From assembly GCA_002355455.1 (NCBI GenBank), contig AP017375.1, positions 62,001-126,000 of the forward strand: a stretch of DNA of 64,000 nucleotides, given 5' to 3'. The DNA comes from Stanieria sp. NIES-3757 (GTDB lineage Bacteria; Cyanobacteriota; Cyanobacteriia; Cyanobacteriales; Xenococcaceae). The notes below the pieces were generated by a model. It worked only from the letters and a program-made list of their open reading frames with translations, was not told the origin of the DNA and did not search any database. Positions 1-9,155 of this stretch are shown piece after piece (position 1 is the first letter of the stretch; each line of letters opens with the position of its first letter). The translations under genes and the position numbers were made by a program.

Positions 1-2672
1 TTGATTTTTTCTGCCCTAACTTCGATCCGACCAATCCGAGAATATTGCAACAAACCGTCAATTAAAGCTTCCATGAGCTGAACTCGCTGTCGTAAAAGTT
101 CCATCTGATTTTGATTTTCCTCTGGTAGTTGCTCTGCTAAATCTTCTTCGATCCAAGTTGAGAGATTCGCGATCGCTCTTAACGGGGCTTTGAGATCGTG
201 AGAAACTATATAGGTAAAACGATTCAGTTCTTGATTACGCTGACTCAACTGGTTATTAATGTGTTCTAAAGAGTGGTTTAGCTCACTTAGTTCCCGTGCT
301 TTTGCTTCCAATTTAAGTTGAGCTTGTTGACGGACTCGGTATAGTTTAAGGGTTGCTTCTACTCTGGCTAATAATTCGCGAGCAGAAAAGGGTTTGATTA
401 GATAATCATCTGCTCCAGTTTCTAAGCCTTGAATCCGCGTTTCTTCCTCCGCACGAGCCGATAGTAAAATAATAGGAATTTCTCTTGTAGCTGGATTTTC
501 CCGTAACTTTTGCAATAAACCTAAACCATCTAGTCTAGGCATCATAATATCAGTTAATACCAAGTCAGGAATAAATTGGTTTACGGTAGCTAAAGCAGCC
601 ATGCCGTCTCCTACTACTGTGACATTGTATCCTTGACTAGATAACAACTGTGTTAAATAATCGCGCATATCGGCATTATCATCAGCCAAAAGAACCTGAG
701 TAGAAGAAGAGTTATTGATTAAATTTGGCTGATCCACTTTTTGGATTGGTAAGCTTCTTCTAGAAAAGGGAGCAAACGGAATAGCATTGTGTTCGGCTGG
801 AATAATTTCACTCGCCTCATTCTCAGTAGCGGGGAGCCAACGTAATGCTTCTTCTACATAAGCAATGGCTCTTGAGGTAGTGGAATCAGTAGTAGAGGTT
901 TTACTAATATGTTCACTAGGTAAATGAGCATAACCCGCAGGCACGAACACCTTAAAACTACTGCCCTGTTCGACAACGCTTGTAACCTCAATCGTTCCGC
1001 CATGTAATTGGACTAATTCTTTAACCAAGGATAATCCAATCCCCGAACCTTCATAAGTTCTACCTTTTGCTTCTTGTACCCGATGAAAGCGCTTAAAAAT
1101 ATTAGGTAATTCTTCCGCAGCAATTCCCGTTCCTGTATCCCTGACTTCTAATTCAACTCCAGCTTGAGAGAAAGTAGATTCATCAACCTCAACCCAACGC
1201 AAATTAACGCAGATTTCTCCTGCAAAGGTATATTTAAAAGCATTGGAGAGCAAATTTAGGATAATCTTTTCCCACATCTCGCGGTCTACATAAATAGGTT
1301 CAGGCAGAGGAGGACAATCGACTTGAAAACGCAAACCTACCCGCTCAATGGCAGAGCGAAATACTCCAGCTAAATTAGTAGTTAGTCTGGCTAAATCAGT
1401 CGGTTCGTAAATAGCTTGAATTCTGCCAGCCTCAATGCGAGAAAAATCCAACAAACTATTGACCAACTTCAGTAAACGAAGAGCATTACGATGGACGATT
1501 TTCAGTTGTTCTTGGTGAGCCTGTGATAACGAACTATTATTTTCCGCCAACAAATCTTCAAGAGGTCCAAGCATCAAAGTTAACGGAGTACGAAACTCAT
1601 GGGAAATATTACTAAAAAAGATTGTTTTAGCGCGGTCTAATTCTGCTAATTCTTCCGCTCGTTTACGTTCTGCTGCATAAGTATCAGCATCCGCGATCGC
1701 TGTAGCCACATGACTGGTAATTAGCTCGAAAAATCCTCGATATTGATCATCAAATTCTTTTCGAGGACTGATCCCTAAAATTAAAAATGCTACTAGTTGT
1801 TGTTTTTGACCCGATTGCAGAATCGGCATAACTATAGCTGAGTGCGGTGGTTCTGACCAACTTCCCCTAGGTAAAGCAGTAAATCGAGTCTTTAAATCAT
1901 TAATGATTTGAGCTTCACCCGTATTTTGAACTTCTGTAAAACACCAAGGTTGCTCTGCTTCAGACTTAGTTAAATCGATTTGTACAGGACTAGCAGGCGT
2001 ACCGACTTCAATTCCTGTTCTTCCTACCAAACGGGCTATATTACCATCAGTTTCCAACAGATAAATTAGAGCAAAGGGAATATCCGCCAAACTGTTTATT
2101 AAACTTTGAGCAGATAGATAACCAGCTTGTTCGACTGTTCTTGCCTCTGCGGTTTTAGCAGCTAGTTCTCGTAAAGTCCGCAAACGTCGTTCGCCGATAA
2201 CTCGCTCTGTTGTTTCCGTAACTGCTGTAAAAATGCCCCCAATTTTGCCTGTCTCATCTATGATCGGGCTGTAGGAAAAAGTAAAATAACATTCTTCAAG
2301 ATAGCCATTACGGTTTAGTAACAGTAATTGATCGTCAGACCAAGTAGCTTCGCCTGTCGTCAAGACCTTTTCTAGCATCGGCCCGATAACGTCCCAAATC
2401 TCTGGCCAGCAGTCGCGACCTCTTTGCCCCATTGCTTGAGGATGCTTAGTTACTCCCAGTATAGGACGATAAGCATCGTTATAAAGCATAACCAGTTCTT
2501 TCCCCCACCAAATCAGAATAGGAAATCGAGAGGTCAAACAGATACTAACTGAAATTCTTAAGCTTTGCGACCATCCCTCAACCGAACCCAGTGAAGTGGC
2601 TGACCAGTCAAGAGAGCGCATCAGTGATGCCATTTCACTATTACCTACAAATGGACTGTCACGCTCGATCAT
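1..2672 (-). CDS. Hybrid sensor histidine kinase, 3' end outside window
   Basis: Reading from ATG at 2672 leftwards gives about 890 codons with no stop before the window edge. Order seen: an N-terminal PAS-like region (LIWWGKELVMLYNDAYRPIL), a GAF-like region, a HisKA box with FSNISHEFRTPLTLML, an HATPase domain with N box (NLLSNAFKY) and G boxes (DTGTGI, GSGIGLSLVKELV), then a receiver domain with phosphoacceptor Asp in LVLTDIMMPRLDG and Lys in LIKPFSA. A second HisKA box follows (FTYIVSHDLKAPLRAI) and the frame leaves the window soon after, so a second ATPase domain probably lies outside. It is a soluble-looking hybrid kinase with two kinase cores around a receiver. The signal is unknown. 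It reads alone on the minus strand with AT-rich DNA upstream. Family call is firm; function is not predictable. Confidence 0.93.
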   Translation of the reverse strand, partial: MIERDSPFVGNSEMASLMRSLDWSATSLGSVEGWSQSLRISVSICLTSRFPILIWWGKELVMLYNDAYRPILGVTKHPQAMGQRGRDCWPEIWDVIGPMLEKVLTTGEATWSDDQLLLLNRNGYLEECYFTFSYSPIIDETGKIGGIFTAVTETTERVIGERRLRTLRELAAKTAEARTVEQAGYLSAQSLINSLADIPFALIYLLETDGNIARLVGRTGIEVGTPASPVQIDLTKSEAEQPWCFTEVQNTGEAQIINDLKTRFTALPRGSWSEPPHSAIVMPILQSGQKQQLVAFLILGISPRKEFDDQYRGFFELITSHVATAIADADTYAAERKRAEELAELDRAKTIFFSNISHEFRTPLTLMLGPLEDLLAENNSSLSQAHQEQLKIVHRNALRLLKLVNSLLDFSRIEAGRIQAIYEPTDLARLTTNLAGVFRSAIERVGLRFQVDCPPLPEPIYVDREMWEKIILNLLSNAFKYTFAGEICVNLRWVEVDESTFSQAGVELEVRDTGTGIAAEELPNIFKRFHRVQEAKGRTYEGSGIGLSLVKELVQLHGGTIEVTSVVEQGSSFKVFVPAGYAHLPSEHISKTSTTDSTTSRAIAYVEEALRWLPATENEASEIIPAEHNAIPFAPFSRRSLPIQKVDQPNLINNSSSTQVLLADDNADMRDYLTQLLSSQGYNVTVVGDGMAALATVNQFIPDLVLTDIMMPRLDGLGLLQKLRENPATREIPIILLSARAEEETRIQGLETGADDYLIKPFSARELLARVEATLKLYRVRQQAQLKLEAKARELSELNHSLEHINNQLSQRNQELNRFTYIVSHDLKAPLRAIANLSTWIEEDLAEQLPEENQNQMELLRQRVQLMEALIDGLLQYSRIGRIEVRAEKI

Positions 2673-3051
2673 AGTTATTTATTTTAATTTTGATAATTTT
2701 TATTTATTTTAAAAATTTATCTAATTTCAAAAAATTAATAGCCTATCTTTTGAGGGATGAACCAGCAAAATATTTGCGTTCCAATAAACTTAAGTAGATA
2801 ACCATAGCAATTTTATAAATTGTGAAAATGGAGTGTAAAAAGTTTGCCGATTAGGGTTTTATGACACTAAATACTTTTTGAGCTTAATCAATTTAATTAT
2901 TAGCTGAATCGCAAATTTAACTACTGTAATTAAACCAAACCCTGGTTCACTAGGGTTCTTGATAGACACATAGCATACTACCTCTGTACAGAAAGTTGAG
3001 AAATAGTTAAAACCAGCAAAGTTTTAGTTAAATTAATTAGAGAAAAAAGCA
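2673..3051. other. Non-coding AT-rich gap
   Basis: This gap separates two divergently read genes and should hold both promoters. No gene is seen. The only structure noticed is a short perfect inverted repeat at 2938-2957 (AACCCT / AGGGTT with an 8-base loop), which could be an operator or chance. Confidence 0.6.
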
Positions 3052-3660
3052 ATGTTAAGTAGTACAACCTGGGAAATTCGTTGGTTTCAGGAGGGGAAAA
3101 TTCCCTTAGAAGTAGAACAGTGGTTTAATGATGATTGTCCTGGCAAACTTAATTCATCACCAGACGCAAGAATTGATCGCTATCTTTTTCTTCCAGAGTC
3201 TGAAACAGTTAATCTAAAATTACGCGATGAAAATCTCGAAATTAAAACACGTCAAGCTCAACTAGAAGAAAGACAATTTGCCCAAGGATGTTGGCAAGGC
3301 AAAATTGAACAATGGGCTAAGTGGGTTTATCGAGATTTAACTCAACAAAAAATTATCCCATTAGAAGTTGCTTATCAACGCCCTTGGCTTTCGATCTATA
3401 AAAAAAGGCAACAACGTTGTTATGAAAACATTGCTGCTGAAATTACTCAACTTTGCGTTAATAATTCTCTTTGGTGGAGTCTGGCTTTTGAAATGGCAGA
3501 TATCGAAAGTCGTCAATATTCGGATTTTTGTGAAGGTATTGAGTCATTTAGTCAACTTTATCCAGGTTCTTGTTTATTAAACGAGCAATCTTACTCTTAT
3601 CCTCACTGGTTATCAAAATTAGAAAAATATCGCAGTCAAAATACACTTTGTCAGACCTAA
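3052..3660 (+). CDS. Hypothetical protein with CYTH-like N-terminus
   Basis: A 202-residue soluble protein without signal peptide or membrane segment. The N-terminal half has the look of a CYTH/triphosphate-tunnel domain: it opens with WEIRWFQEG and contains RIDRYLFLP and VNLKLRDENLEIKTR, alternating charged strands typical of that barrel. The C-terminal half is rich in Trp, Tyr and Gln and resembles nothing I recognise. Start ATG at 3052 follows an A-rich stretch without a clear Shine-Dalgarno. It stands alone, with a proline-rich ORF downstream. The CYTH assignment is inference from strand pattern only; the EXEXK signature is not clearly present. Confidence 0.6.
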   Translation: MLSSTTWEIRWFQEGKIPLEVEQWFNDDCPGKLNSSPDARIDRYLFLPESETVNLKLRDENLEIKTRQAQLEERQFAQGCWQGKIEQWAKWVYRDLTQQKIIPLEVAYQRPWLSIYKKRQQRCYENIAAEITQLCVNNSLWWSLAFEMADIESRQYSDFCEGIESFSQLYPGSCLLNEQSYSYPHWLSKLEKYRSQNTLCQT

Positions 3661-3710
3661 CTAAGGTCATTTTTAAAATTTACTAATACTTAATTTCTGA
3701 TAGATTTATC

Positions 3711-3917
3711 ATGATTAATTACCAATTCGATCAAATCCAATCCATAGAAACACCAATTCCTACACCAGAACCGCAACCAGTACCAGACCCAATTCCTCAA
3801 CCCGTACCTACCCCAGAACCACAGCCAGTGCCAACACCAATTCCTCAACCCGTACCTACACCAATTCCCCAGCCTGTACCTAGTCCAATTCCTCAAACAA
3901 TTCCTGAACCGAAGTAA
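3711..3917 (+). CDS. Small proline-rich repeat protein (uncertain)
   Basis: A 68-residue ORF. After about 14 unique residues ([14 protein letters not shown]) the rest is a Pro-Gln-Val/Ile-Pro array, with repeating units such as PEPQPVP and TPIPQPVP, about 12 bases per half unit. There is no signal peptide and no good ribosome binding site. Such arrays form extended polyproline spacers. It may be a genuine small protein or just repetitive DNA that happens to be open; the antisense frame is also open because of the repeat. Coding status is doubtful. Confidence 0.4.
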   Translation: MINYQFDQIQSIETPIPTPEPQPVPDPIPQPVPTPEPQPVPTPIPQPVPTPIPQPVPSPIPQTIPEPK

Positions 3918-4268
3918 TTGACAGAAAAAATTGGGACAAATAAATATTTTAGTTTGCTCTCTTGTTCACAGATAGCAGGTTCAGTTTGGCAAAAATTTTA
4001 TAGTTGATTTTTTTAGTTGGGCTAGTTTTACCTAAATAATTAACAAACTTTATTCTATTTTTTTTTCTAAAGATAATATTTTTAGAACAACAATTGGACG
4101 ATTATTGCTAATCAAGATGCTATATTTTTTAGATTTTAACATTAATTAATAATTTAATTAATTCGAGTTAAATATCAATCTGAATCTAGGGATTTACGAC
4201 TTGAGATAGAGGGTTGAATTGAAACATAAATCTAGTCTATAAAGTATAGAAATCTGAGGTTGAGCAAC
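3918..4268. other. Non-coding AT-rich gap
   Basis: No gene seen. The sequence is strongly AT-rich. Its right end should carry the promoter of the KGG-repeat gene, and a GAGG ribosome binding site lies at 4256-4259. Confidence 0.6.
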
Positions 4269-4511
4269 ATGGCAAATAACGAAGATAAAAGAGGTTTTGC
4301 CTCGATGGAGGAAGATAAACAAAGAGAAATTGCTAGCAAAGGTGGTAAGGCAGCCCACGAAAAAGGTACTGCTCATGAGTTTACCTCTGAAGAGGCTAGA
4401 GAAGCTGGACGCAAAGGTGGAAAAGCAGCTCATGAAAAAGGTACTGCCCATGAATTTACCTCTGAAGAGGCTAAAGAAGCTGGACGCAAAGGTGGTCAAA
4501 GTAACCACTAA
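4269..4511 (+). CDS. KGG-repeat general stress protein
   Basis: An 80-residue, highly charged, probably disordered protein starting MANNEDKRGFASM. It carries the stress-induced KGG motif three times (ASKGGKAAHEKG, GRKGGKAAHEKG, GRKGGQSNH), separated by TAHEFTSEEA(R/K)EA. The DNA shows a near-exact tandem duplication of about 75 bases. The family (plant LEA-like and fungal Con-10-like; bacterial GsiB-like) is linked to desiccation and general stress. A TTG nine bases upstream could also start, but the GAGG at 4256-4259 is well spaced for ATG 4269. A hairpin at 4565-4601 could end the transcript. Binding partners are unknown. Confidence 0.85.
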   Translation: MANNEDKRGFASMEEDKQREIASKGGKAAHEKGTAHEFTSEEAREAGRKGGKAAHEKGTAHEFTSEEAKEAGRKGGQSNH

Positions 4512-4564
4512 ATAAACTTAGTTAAAAGCTAAAAAGTTCAAGATTTTGATTAAACTTTTACATC

Positions 4565-4601
4565 AAGGGCAGGAATGATTCAAGGATCGATTTCTGCTCT
4601 T
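4565..4601 (+). terminator. Likely terminator after KGG gene
   Basis: Inverted repeat AAGGGCAG / CTGCTCTT (one G-U pair) with an internal loop, followed by an A/T-rich run (taaaattatt). It lies 54 bases after the KGG gene stop and before ppsA. Confidence 0.5.
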
Positions 4602-4690
4602 AAAATTATTAATATTAATCAAACAAATTAAATATATTTGCTTCGTTTTTTAATTCCTGTTTTTCTAATTTATTTTTACTGCTAATCGTA

Positions 4691-7138
4691 ATGACTAAAA
4701 AAAAATATATTTGCTGGTTTAAAGATTTAAATTCTGAAAATGTGGCACTTGTTGGAGGCAAAAATGCCTCTTTAGGAGAAATGATTCATTCTCTCAAAGA
4801 TGAAGGAGTTAGTGTACCTGACGGTTTTGCTACTACGGCTGAAGCTTATTGGCAATTTGTGGAACACAATGATTTAAAAGAACAGATTCAATCTCAGATT
4901 CAAGTTTGGAAAAATAAAGAAAAGTCCTTAGAAAAAGTAGGAAAAGCTATTCGTCGTTTATTTTATCAGGCAGAATTTCCTCAAGAAATTGATCGCCTTA
5001 TTCGTCAAGCTTACAAAAAACTCAGTCAAAAATACGATACTGAAGAAGTAGATATTGCTGCTAGAAGTAGTGCCACAGCGGAAGATTTACCAGAAGCGAG
5101 TTTTGCTGGACAACAAGAAACTTTTCTCAACGTCACAGGAGAAGAGGAAGTTTTAGAAGCCTGTCGCAAATGTTATGCTTCTTTATTTACCAATCGTGCG
5201 ATCGCTTATCGAGAAGAAAAAGGTTTCGATCATCTTCAAGTCGCCCTTTCTGTCGGGATTCAAAAGATGATCAGAAGCGATGTAGCCTCGGCTGGAGTAA
5301 TGTTTTCCATCGATACAGAAACGGGTTTTCCCAATGCGGTAATTATTACTGCTGCTTGGGGTTTGGGGGAAAATGTCGTTCAAGGTACGGTTAATCCCGA
5401 TCAGTATACGGTGTTTAAACCTTTGCTACAACCTGTAGAGACATTTCATGAAACGTCTGTGCAACCGATTATTGGCAAAACTAAAGGTAGCAAAGAGAAA
5501 AAGATGGTTTATGCTACCGAAGAAAGTTCAACTACAAAAAATATTAAAACTTCTAAAAAAGAACGTCAGGCTTTTGTTTTGTCTGATCAAGAGATTTTAC
5601 AACTTGCTAAATGGGCGGTGGCGATTGAATCCCATTACGGTACACCAATGGATCTCTAATGGGCGAAGGATGGCGATACGAACGAATTATATATCGTTCA
5701 GGCACGTCCCGAAACGGTACAGTCGCAAAAATCCGCCAGTTCCCTGAAAACCTATCGATTAAAAGAACGAGGTGAAGAATTAATTTCTGGTTTAAGCATT
5801 GGAGAAGCGATCGCATCAGGTAAGGTTTGTCTGGTAAAAAGTTCTCAAGATATCGATCTCGTTGAAGATAATAGCATTCTTGTCACTGAAATGACCGACC
5901 CCGATTGGGTTCCAATTATGAAGCGAGTGGCAGGAATTATAACTGATTACGGTGGGCGCACCTGTCATGCAGCCATTGTTAGTCGCGAATTGGGCATTCC
6001 TGCGATTGTGGGAACAGGAGATGCTACCCGCATTTTAGAAAAGGGACAAGAAGTAACGATCTCTTGTGCCGAAGGCGATCGCGGTTTGGTTTATGAGGGT
6101 AAATTAGAGTTTGCTACCGAAGAAATCGATCTCGATGACATTCCAGAAACCAAAACTCAAATCATGATAAATATTGCCTCTCCTGCTGCTGCCTTTCGTT
6201 GGTGGCGACTTCCTGCGGAGGGAATTGGTTTGGCAAGGATGGAATTTATTATTAACAACATTATTAAAATTCATCCTATGGCGTTGATTCATTACGACCA
6301 GTTGGAAGATAAGAAAGCTTGGCGACAAATTCGCGACCTTACCCAAGGATACAAAGATAAACGAGCTTATTTCGTCGAAAATCTGGCTTATGGAATCGGT
6401 AAGATTGCTGCTTCCCAATTTCCCCATCCCATTATTGTTCGCATGAGTGACTTTAAAACCAATGAATATGCAAATCTGATCGGTGGACAGCAGTTTGAAC
6501 CCAAAGAAGAAAATCCCATGCTTGGTTTTCGCGGTGCATCCCGTTACTACAGCGATCGCTATAAAGAAGGATTTGCCCTCGAATGTCAGGCAGTCAAGCA
6601 AGTCAGGGAAGTAATGGGTTTTGATAATGTTATTATCATGATTCCCTTCTGTCGAACCTTGGAAGAAGCAGACAAAGTAATCGAAGTTTTAGCAGAAAAT
6701 GGCTTAAAGAGAGGAGAAAAAGGCTTAGAGGTTTACGTCATGGCAGAAATTCCTTCTAATATTGAGTTAGCAGATGAATTTGCCGAACGTTTTGACGGTT
6801 TTTCCATCGGTAGTAATGATCTAACCCAACTAGTTTTAGGAGTTGATCGCGATTCTTCTGAATTATCCCATCTCTTTGACGAACGCAATCTCGCCGTTAA
6901 ACGGATGATTCAACGTCTGATCGATACTGCTAAAGCAAAAGACCGTAAAGTAGGCATTTGCGGACAAGCACCGAGCGATTATCCTGATTTTGCTACTTTT
7001 TTAGTAGAAGCAGGAATAGATTCAATTTCTCTCAATCCCGATAGTGTGATTCAGGTAAAACGTCAGATTGCCGAACAGGAGAAAGGTAAAAAGCAAAAAT
7101 CAACAGGGAAAAGTAAAAAGTCAAAAAGCAAAAGTTAA
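4691..7138 (+). pseudogene. ppsA: Phosphoenolpyruvate synthase split by in-frame TAA
   Basis: PEP synthase turns pyruvate and ATP into PEP, AMP and phosphate. The frame opens at ATG 4691 and stays in register to 7138, but codon 323 (5657-5659) is TAA in MDL*WAKDG, where the family has Glu (MDIEWAKDG-like), so one GAA to TAA change splits it. The first part (322 residues) carries the ATP-grasp region (ARSSATAEDLPEASFAGQQE). The rest holds the phosphohistidine swivel (GGRTCHAAIVSRELG) and the C-terminal PEP/pyruvate barrel with GICGQAPSDYPDF. An ATG at 5891 lies in the same frame without a ribosome binding site. A Lys/Ser-rich tail (KSKKSKSKS) ends it. Full length would be 815 residues, normal for the family. 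It is either a real nonsense mutation, a read-through case or a sequencing error. Confidence 0.92.
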
Positions 7139-7177
7139 CAATCAAAAAACTGGTAACTGATAACTGGTAACTGAAAA

Positions 7178-7897
7178 ATGCCTAAATACATTTGTAACAC
7201 CTGCTTATTTAGTATTCATACAGAACCAAATTTTGCGATCGCCCAATGAGCGTTTTTAGTTAAAACTGCTGAAGGTAATATTCTTTGGGATTGTCTTAGT
7301 TTAATTGATGACGACACGATCGCAGCCATTAAAGAACAGGGGGGCTTAAAAGCGATCACTTCGTGCCTCGCCAAAGGCGAGATCGCTCTTTCTCATCCTC
7401 ATTACTACGGTGCAATGGTTGAATGGAGTAAGGCATTTGGCAACATTCCCATCTATATACACGAAAAAGATCGTGATTGGGTAACTCGTCGCGATAACTC
7501 GATTACCTTTTGGCAGGGGAAGACTCATCAACTCAATCGAGAACTAACTTTAATTAACTGTGGCGGACATTTTGCTGGAGGAACGGTTTTACATTGGGGT
7601 AATGGTGCAGAAGGAAAAGGTATCCTGTTAAGTGGCGATATCATTCAAGTCGTTGCCGACTGCCGTTATGTCAGTTTTATGTACAGCTACCCGAATCTTA
7701 TCCCCATGTCTGCGGAACAGGTAGATCGAATTGTCGAAGCTGTCGAACCCTTTGCTTTTGACTGCATCTATAGTGCTTTTACCCATCGTGAAGTAACTCA
7801 AGATGCCAAAGAAGCATTACATCGTTCTGCAACTAGATACAAACAAGCAATTGAGGGAGAATGGTCACCCGCCATCTCGCCTAACAGCAATCACTAG
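7178..7897 (+). pseudogene. Metallo-beta-lactamase-fold hydrolase, decayed 5' part
   Basis: From ATG 7178 the frame reads MPKYICNTCLFSIHTEPNF and hits TGA at 7247-7249, then continues in the same frame with FLVKTAEGNILWDCLSLIDD and on to 7897. Compared with normal members, the piece between the N-terminal Cys-rich start and the VKTAEGNILWD strand is missing. The rest is recognisable: metal motif SHPHYYGAM, then IYIHEKDRDWV, GGHFAGGTVLHW and LLSGDIIQVV. A palindrome-like insert (7352-7386) adds nine codons just before the SHPH motif. The surviving uninterrupted ORF from ATG 7415 starts after that motif, so it cannot be active. It lies 40 bases after ppsA and may once have been cotranscribed. 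Confidence 0.75.
7352..7386. repeat. Palindromic insert inside MBL gene
   Basis: GCGATC and GATCGC flank a hairpin CTCGCC-aaa-GGCGAG. The protein context (LKAI ... ALSHPHYYG) suggests that the uninterrupted gene had a single GCGATCGCT here, so a HIP1 site appears expanded by a 27-base hairpin, kept in frame. Confidence 0.55.
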
Positions 7898-7981
7898 CTT
7901 TGATCTACCAATCTGTATTGTATTGTGGCAGTCTTATTACAAGCAATGTAAATATATATAAATATTTATTAAAATAATTGT

Positions 7982-8719
7982 ATGAACAAAAATATGTTAT
8001 TAAAACCAGAACAACTCAACCACAAAAGCACAGAAGAGTTAAAACAAGAGTTATTACAACTTGTCCAAGACCAAGACCTTCAACCCCTCAAGCAAAAAGT
8101 ACAATTTTATGAGGATCAATTAGCACCAATTGTTACTGAGTTAAGTCGACGCAATCCTTATCCTCAAGCAGAAGATCAATTACCAATCATTCTTGGTGTT
8201 TGGAAACCGATTTGGTCTAGTATTCCTTTTCAGGATATCTTACCAGGACGTTCGCCAGAACAGTCTTATCAAATTTTTCATGACGATGGTTTTTATGCCA
8301 ATATTGCTCGTTATGCACCTGGTAGTAAACTGAAACTGAGTTGGTTGCAAAAATTAGCCTCGATACTATTGGCGTTTGACTTGATGATCGTGCAAAAATA
8401 CGCTGTTAAAGACGGTCAGTGGCTAATTGAAAATATTGCGATTAAACAAGCATTAAGATGGCAAGGAATTCCTTTGAGTGTTGCTAAAGCAGATCATTGG
8501 TTTACTAAAATCGTTTCTCAAAAAACCACTACCGCTAACGAACCAGAAATAGAAAACTTAAATCGTAGTACTGCAAAAAGAATCAAAACAGCTTTTCGTG
8601 CTACTCCTGAATTTGAGCATTTGTATATAGATCGAGACTTTCGCATTGTCAAAACTCGAAGAGAAGCCAAACAAAGAGCTTCTTATACAATTGTGGTACG
8701 AAGAGAAGAAAAAGGATAA
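7982..8719 (+). CDS. PAP/fibrillin-like protein
   Basis: A 245-residue soluble protein. After an N-terminal helical region it shows LGVWKPIWSSIPFQDILPGR and, near the end, EFEHLYIDRDFRIVKTRREA, which resemble the layout of plastid lipid-associated protein (PAP/fibrillin) domains of cyanobacteria: a nascent beta barrel closed by a YLD-D-RI strand. Members associate with thylakoid lipids or plastoglobule-like bodies. No membrane segment or signal peptide is visible. ATG 7982 follows an AT-rich leader without clear Shine-Dalgarno. It is transcribed alone. The family call rests on general similarity and is moderate. Confidence 0.5.
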   Translation: MNKNMLLKPEQLNHKSTEELKQELLQLVQDQDLQPLKQKVQFYEDQLAPIVTELSRRNPYPQAEDQLPIILGVWKPIWSSIPFQDILPGRSPEQSYQIFHDDGFYANIARYAPGSKLKLSWLQKLASILLAFDLMIVQKYAVKDGQWLIENIAIKQALRWQGIPLSVAKADHWFTKIVSQKTTTANEPEIENLNRSTAKRIKTAFRATPEFEHLYIDRDFRIVKTRREAKQRASYTIVVRREEKG

Positions 8720-8828
8720 CAAATAATTTCAGTAACAGTGACCAGTTATTTTTTGTTTCCTATTTCCTATTTTGGAGGCAGGAGGCAGAGAGCAGAATCA
8801 AAATAGCAAAAATTTATTACTTATCTTA

Positions 8829-9041
8829 TCAATCTAAATCTGCGATCGCTCCACCCCCAGGAACAAAAGCTGTAATACTTTGTTCGTGAGCAAGTTGATT
8901 TTCTGATTGTTGTTCGTAGGTGAAATCTTGATTTGATTCTACTTCTGATTCTGGTTGTTTTTCTGCTTCCTGTTCAAGAAAATGAGAAGGTTTTTTCGAC
9001 TCAGATAAGTCAATAGGTTGATTTTTTTGATGGTCGCTCAT
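8829..9041 (-). CDS. Small acidic hypothetical protein
   Basis: A 70-residue, Glu/Gln-rich protein starting MSDHQKNQPIDL and ending VPGGGAIADLD. A longer upstream start exists (to 9104) but its extra residues look like untranslated leader, so I prefer ATG 9041. It is probably disordered, with no domain recognised. It lies downstream of the KAP NTPase on the same strand. Confidence 0.55.
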   Translation of the reverse strand: MSDHQKNQPIDLSESKKPSHFLEQEAEKQPESEVESNQDFTYEQQSENQLAHEQSITAFVPGGGAIADLD

Positions 9042-9155
9042 TTTTTTGATTAGTGTTTCATATTTTAGTATCCAAAAAGTTCTACTACAAATAATCTCTC
9101 TCAAGCCAGAAAAAAGCGATTAGTAATCAAATAAGATCGACTATATTTTTTGTTG

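Noticed and set aside
3690-3896. Open frame opposite the proline-rich ORF, rich in Trp, Arg and Gly
   Set aside because: It is the mirror of the same short DNA repeat; composition is implausible for a protein.
6104-6601. 165-codon open frame antisense to ppsA
   Set aside because: The plus strand carries clear PEP synthase sequence; the antisense frame has no independent support.
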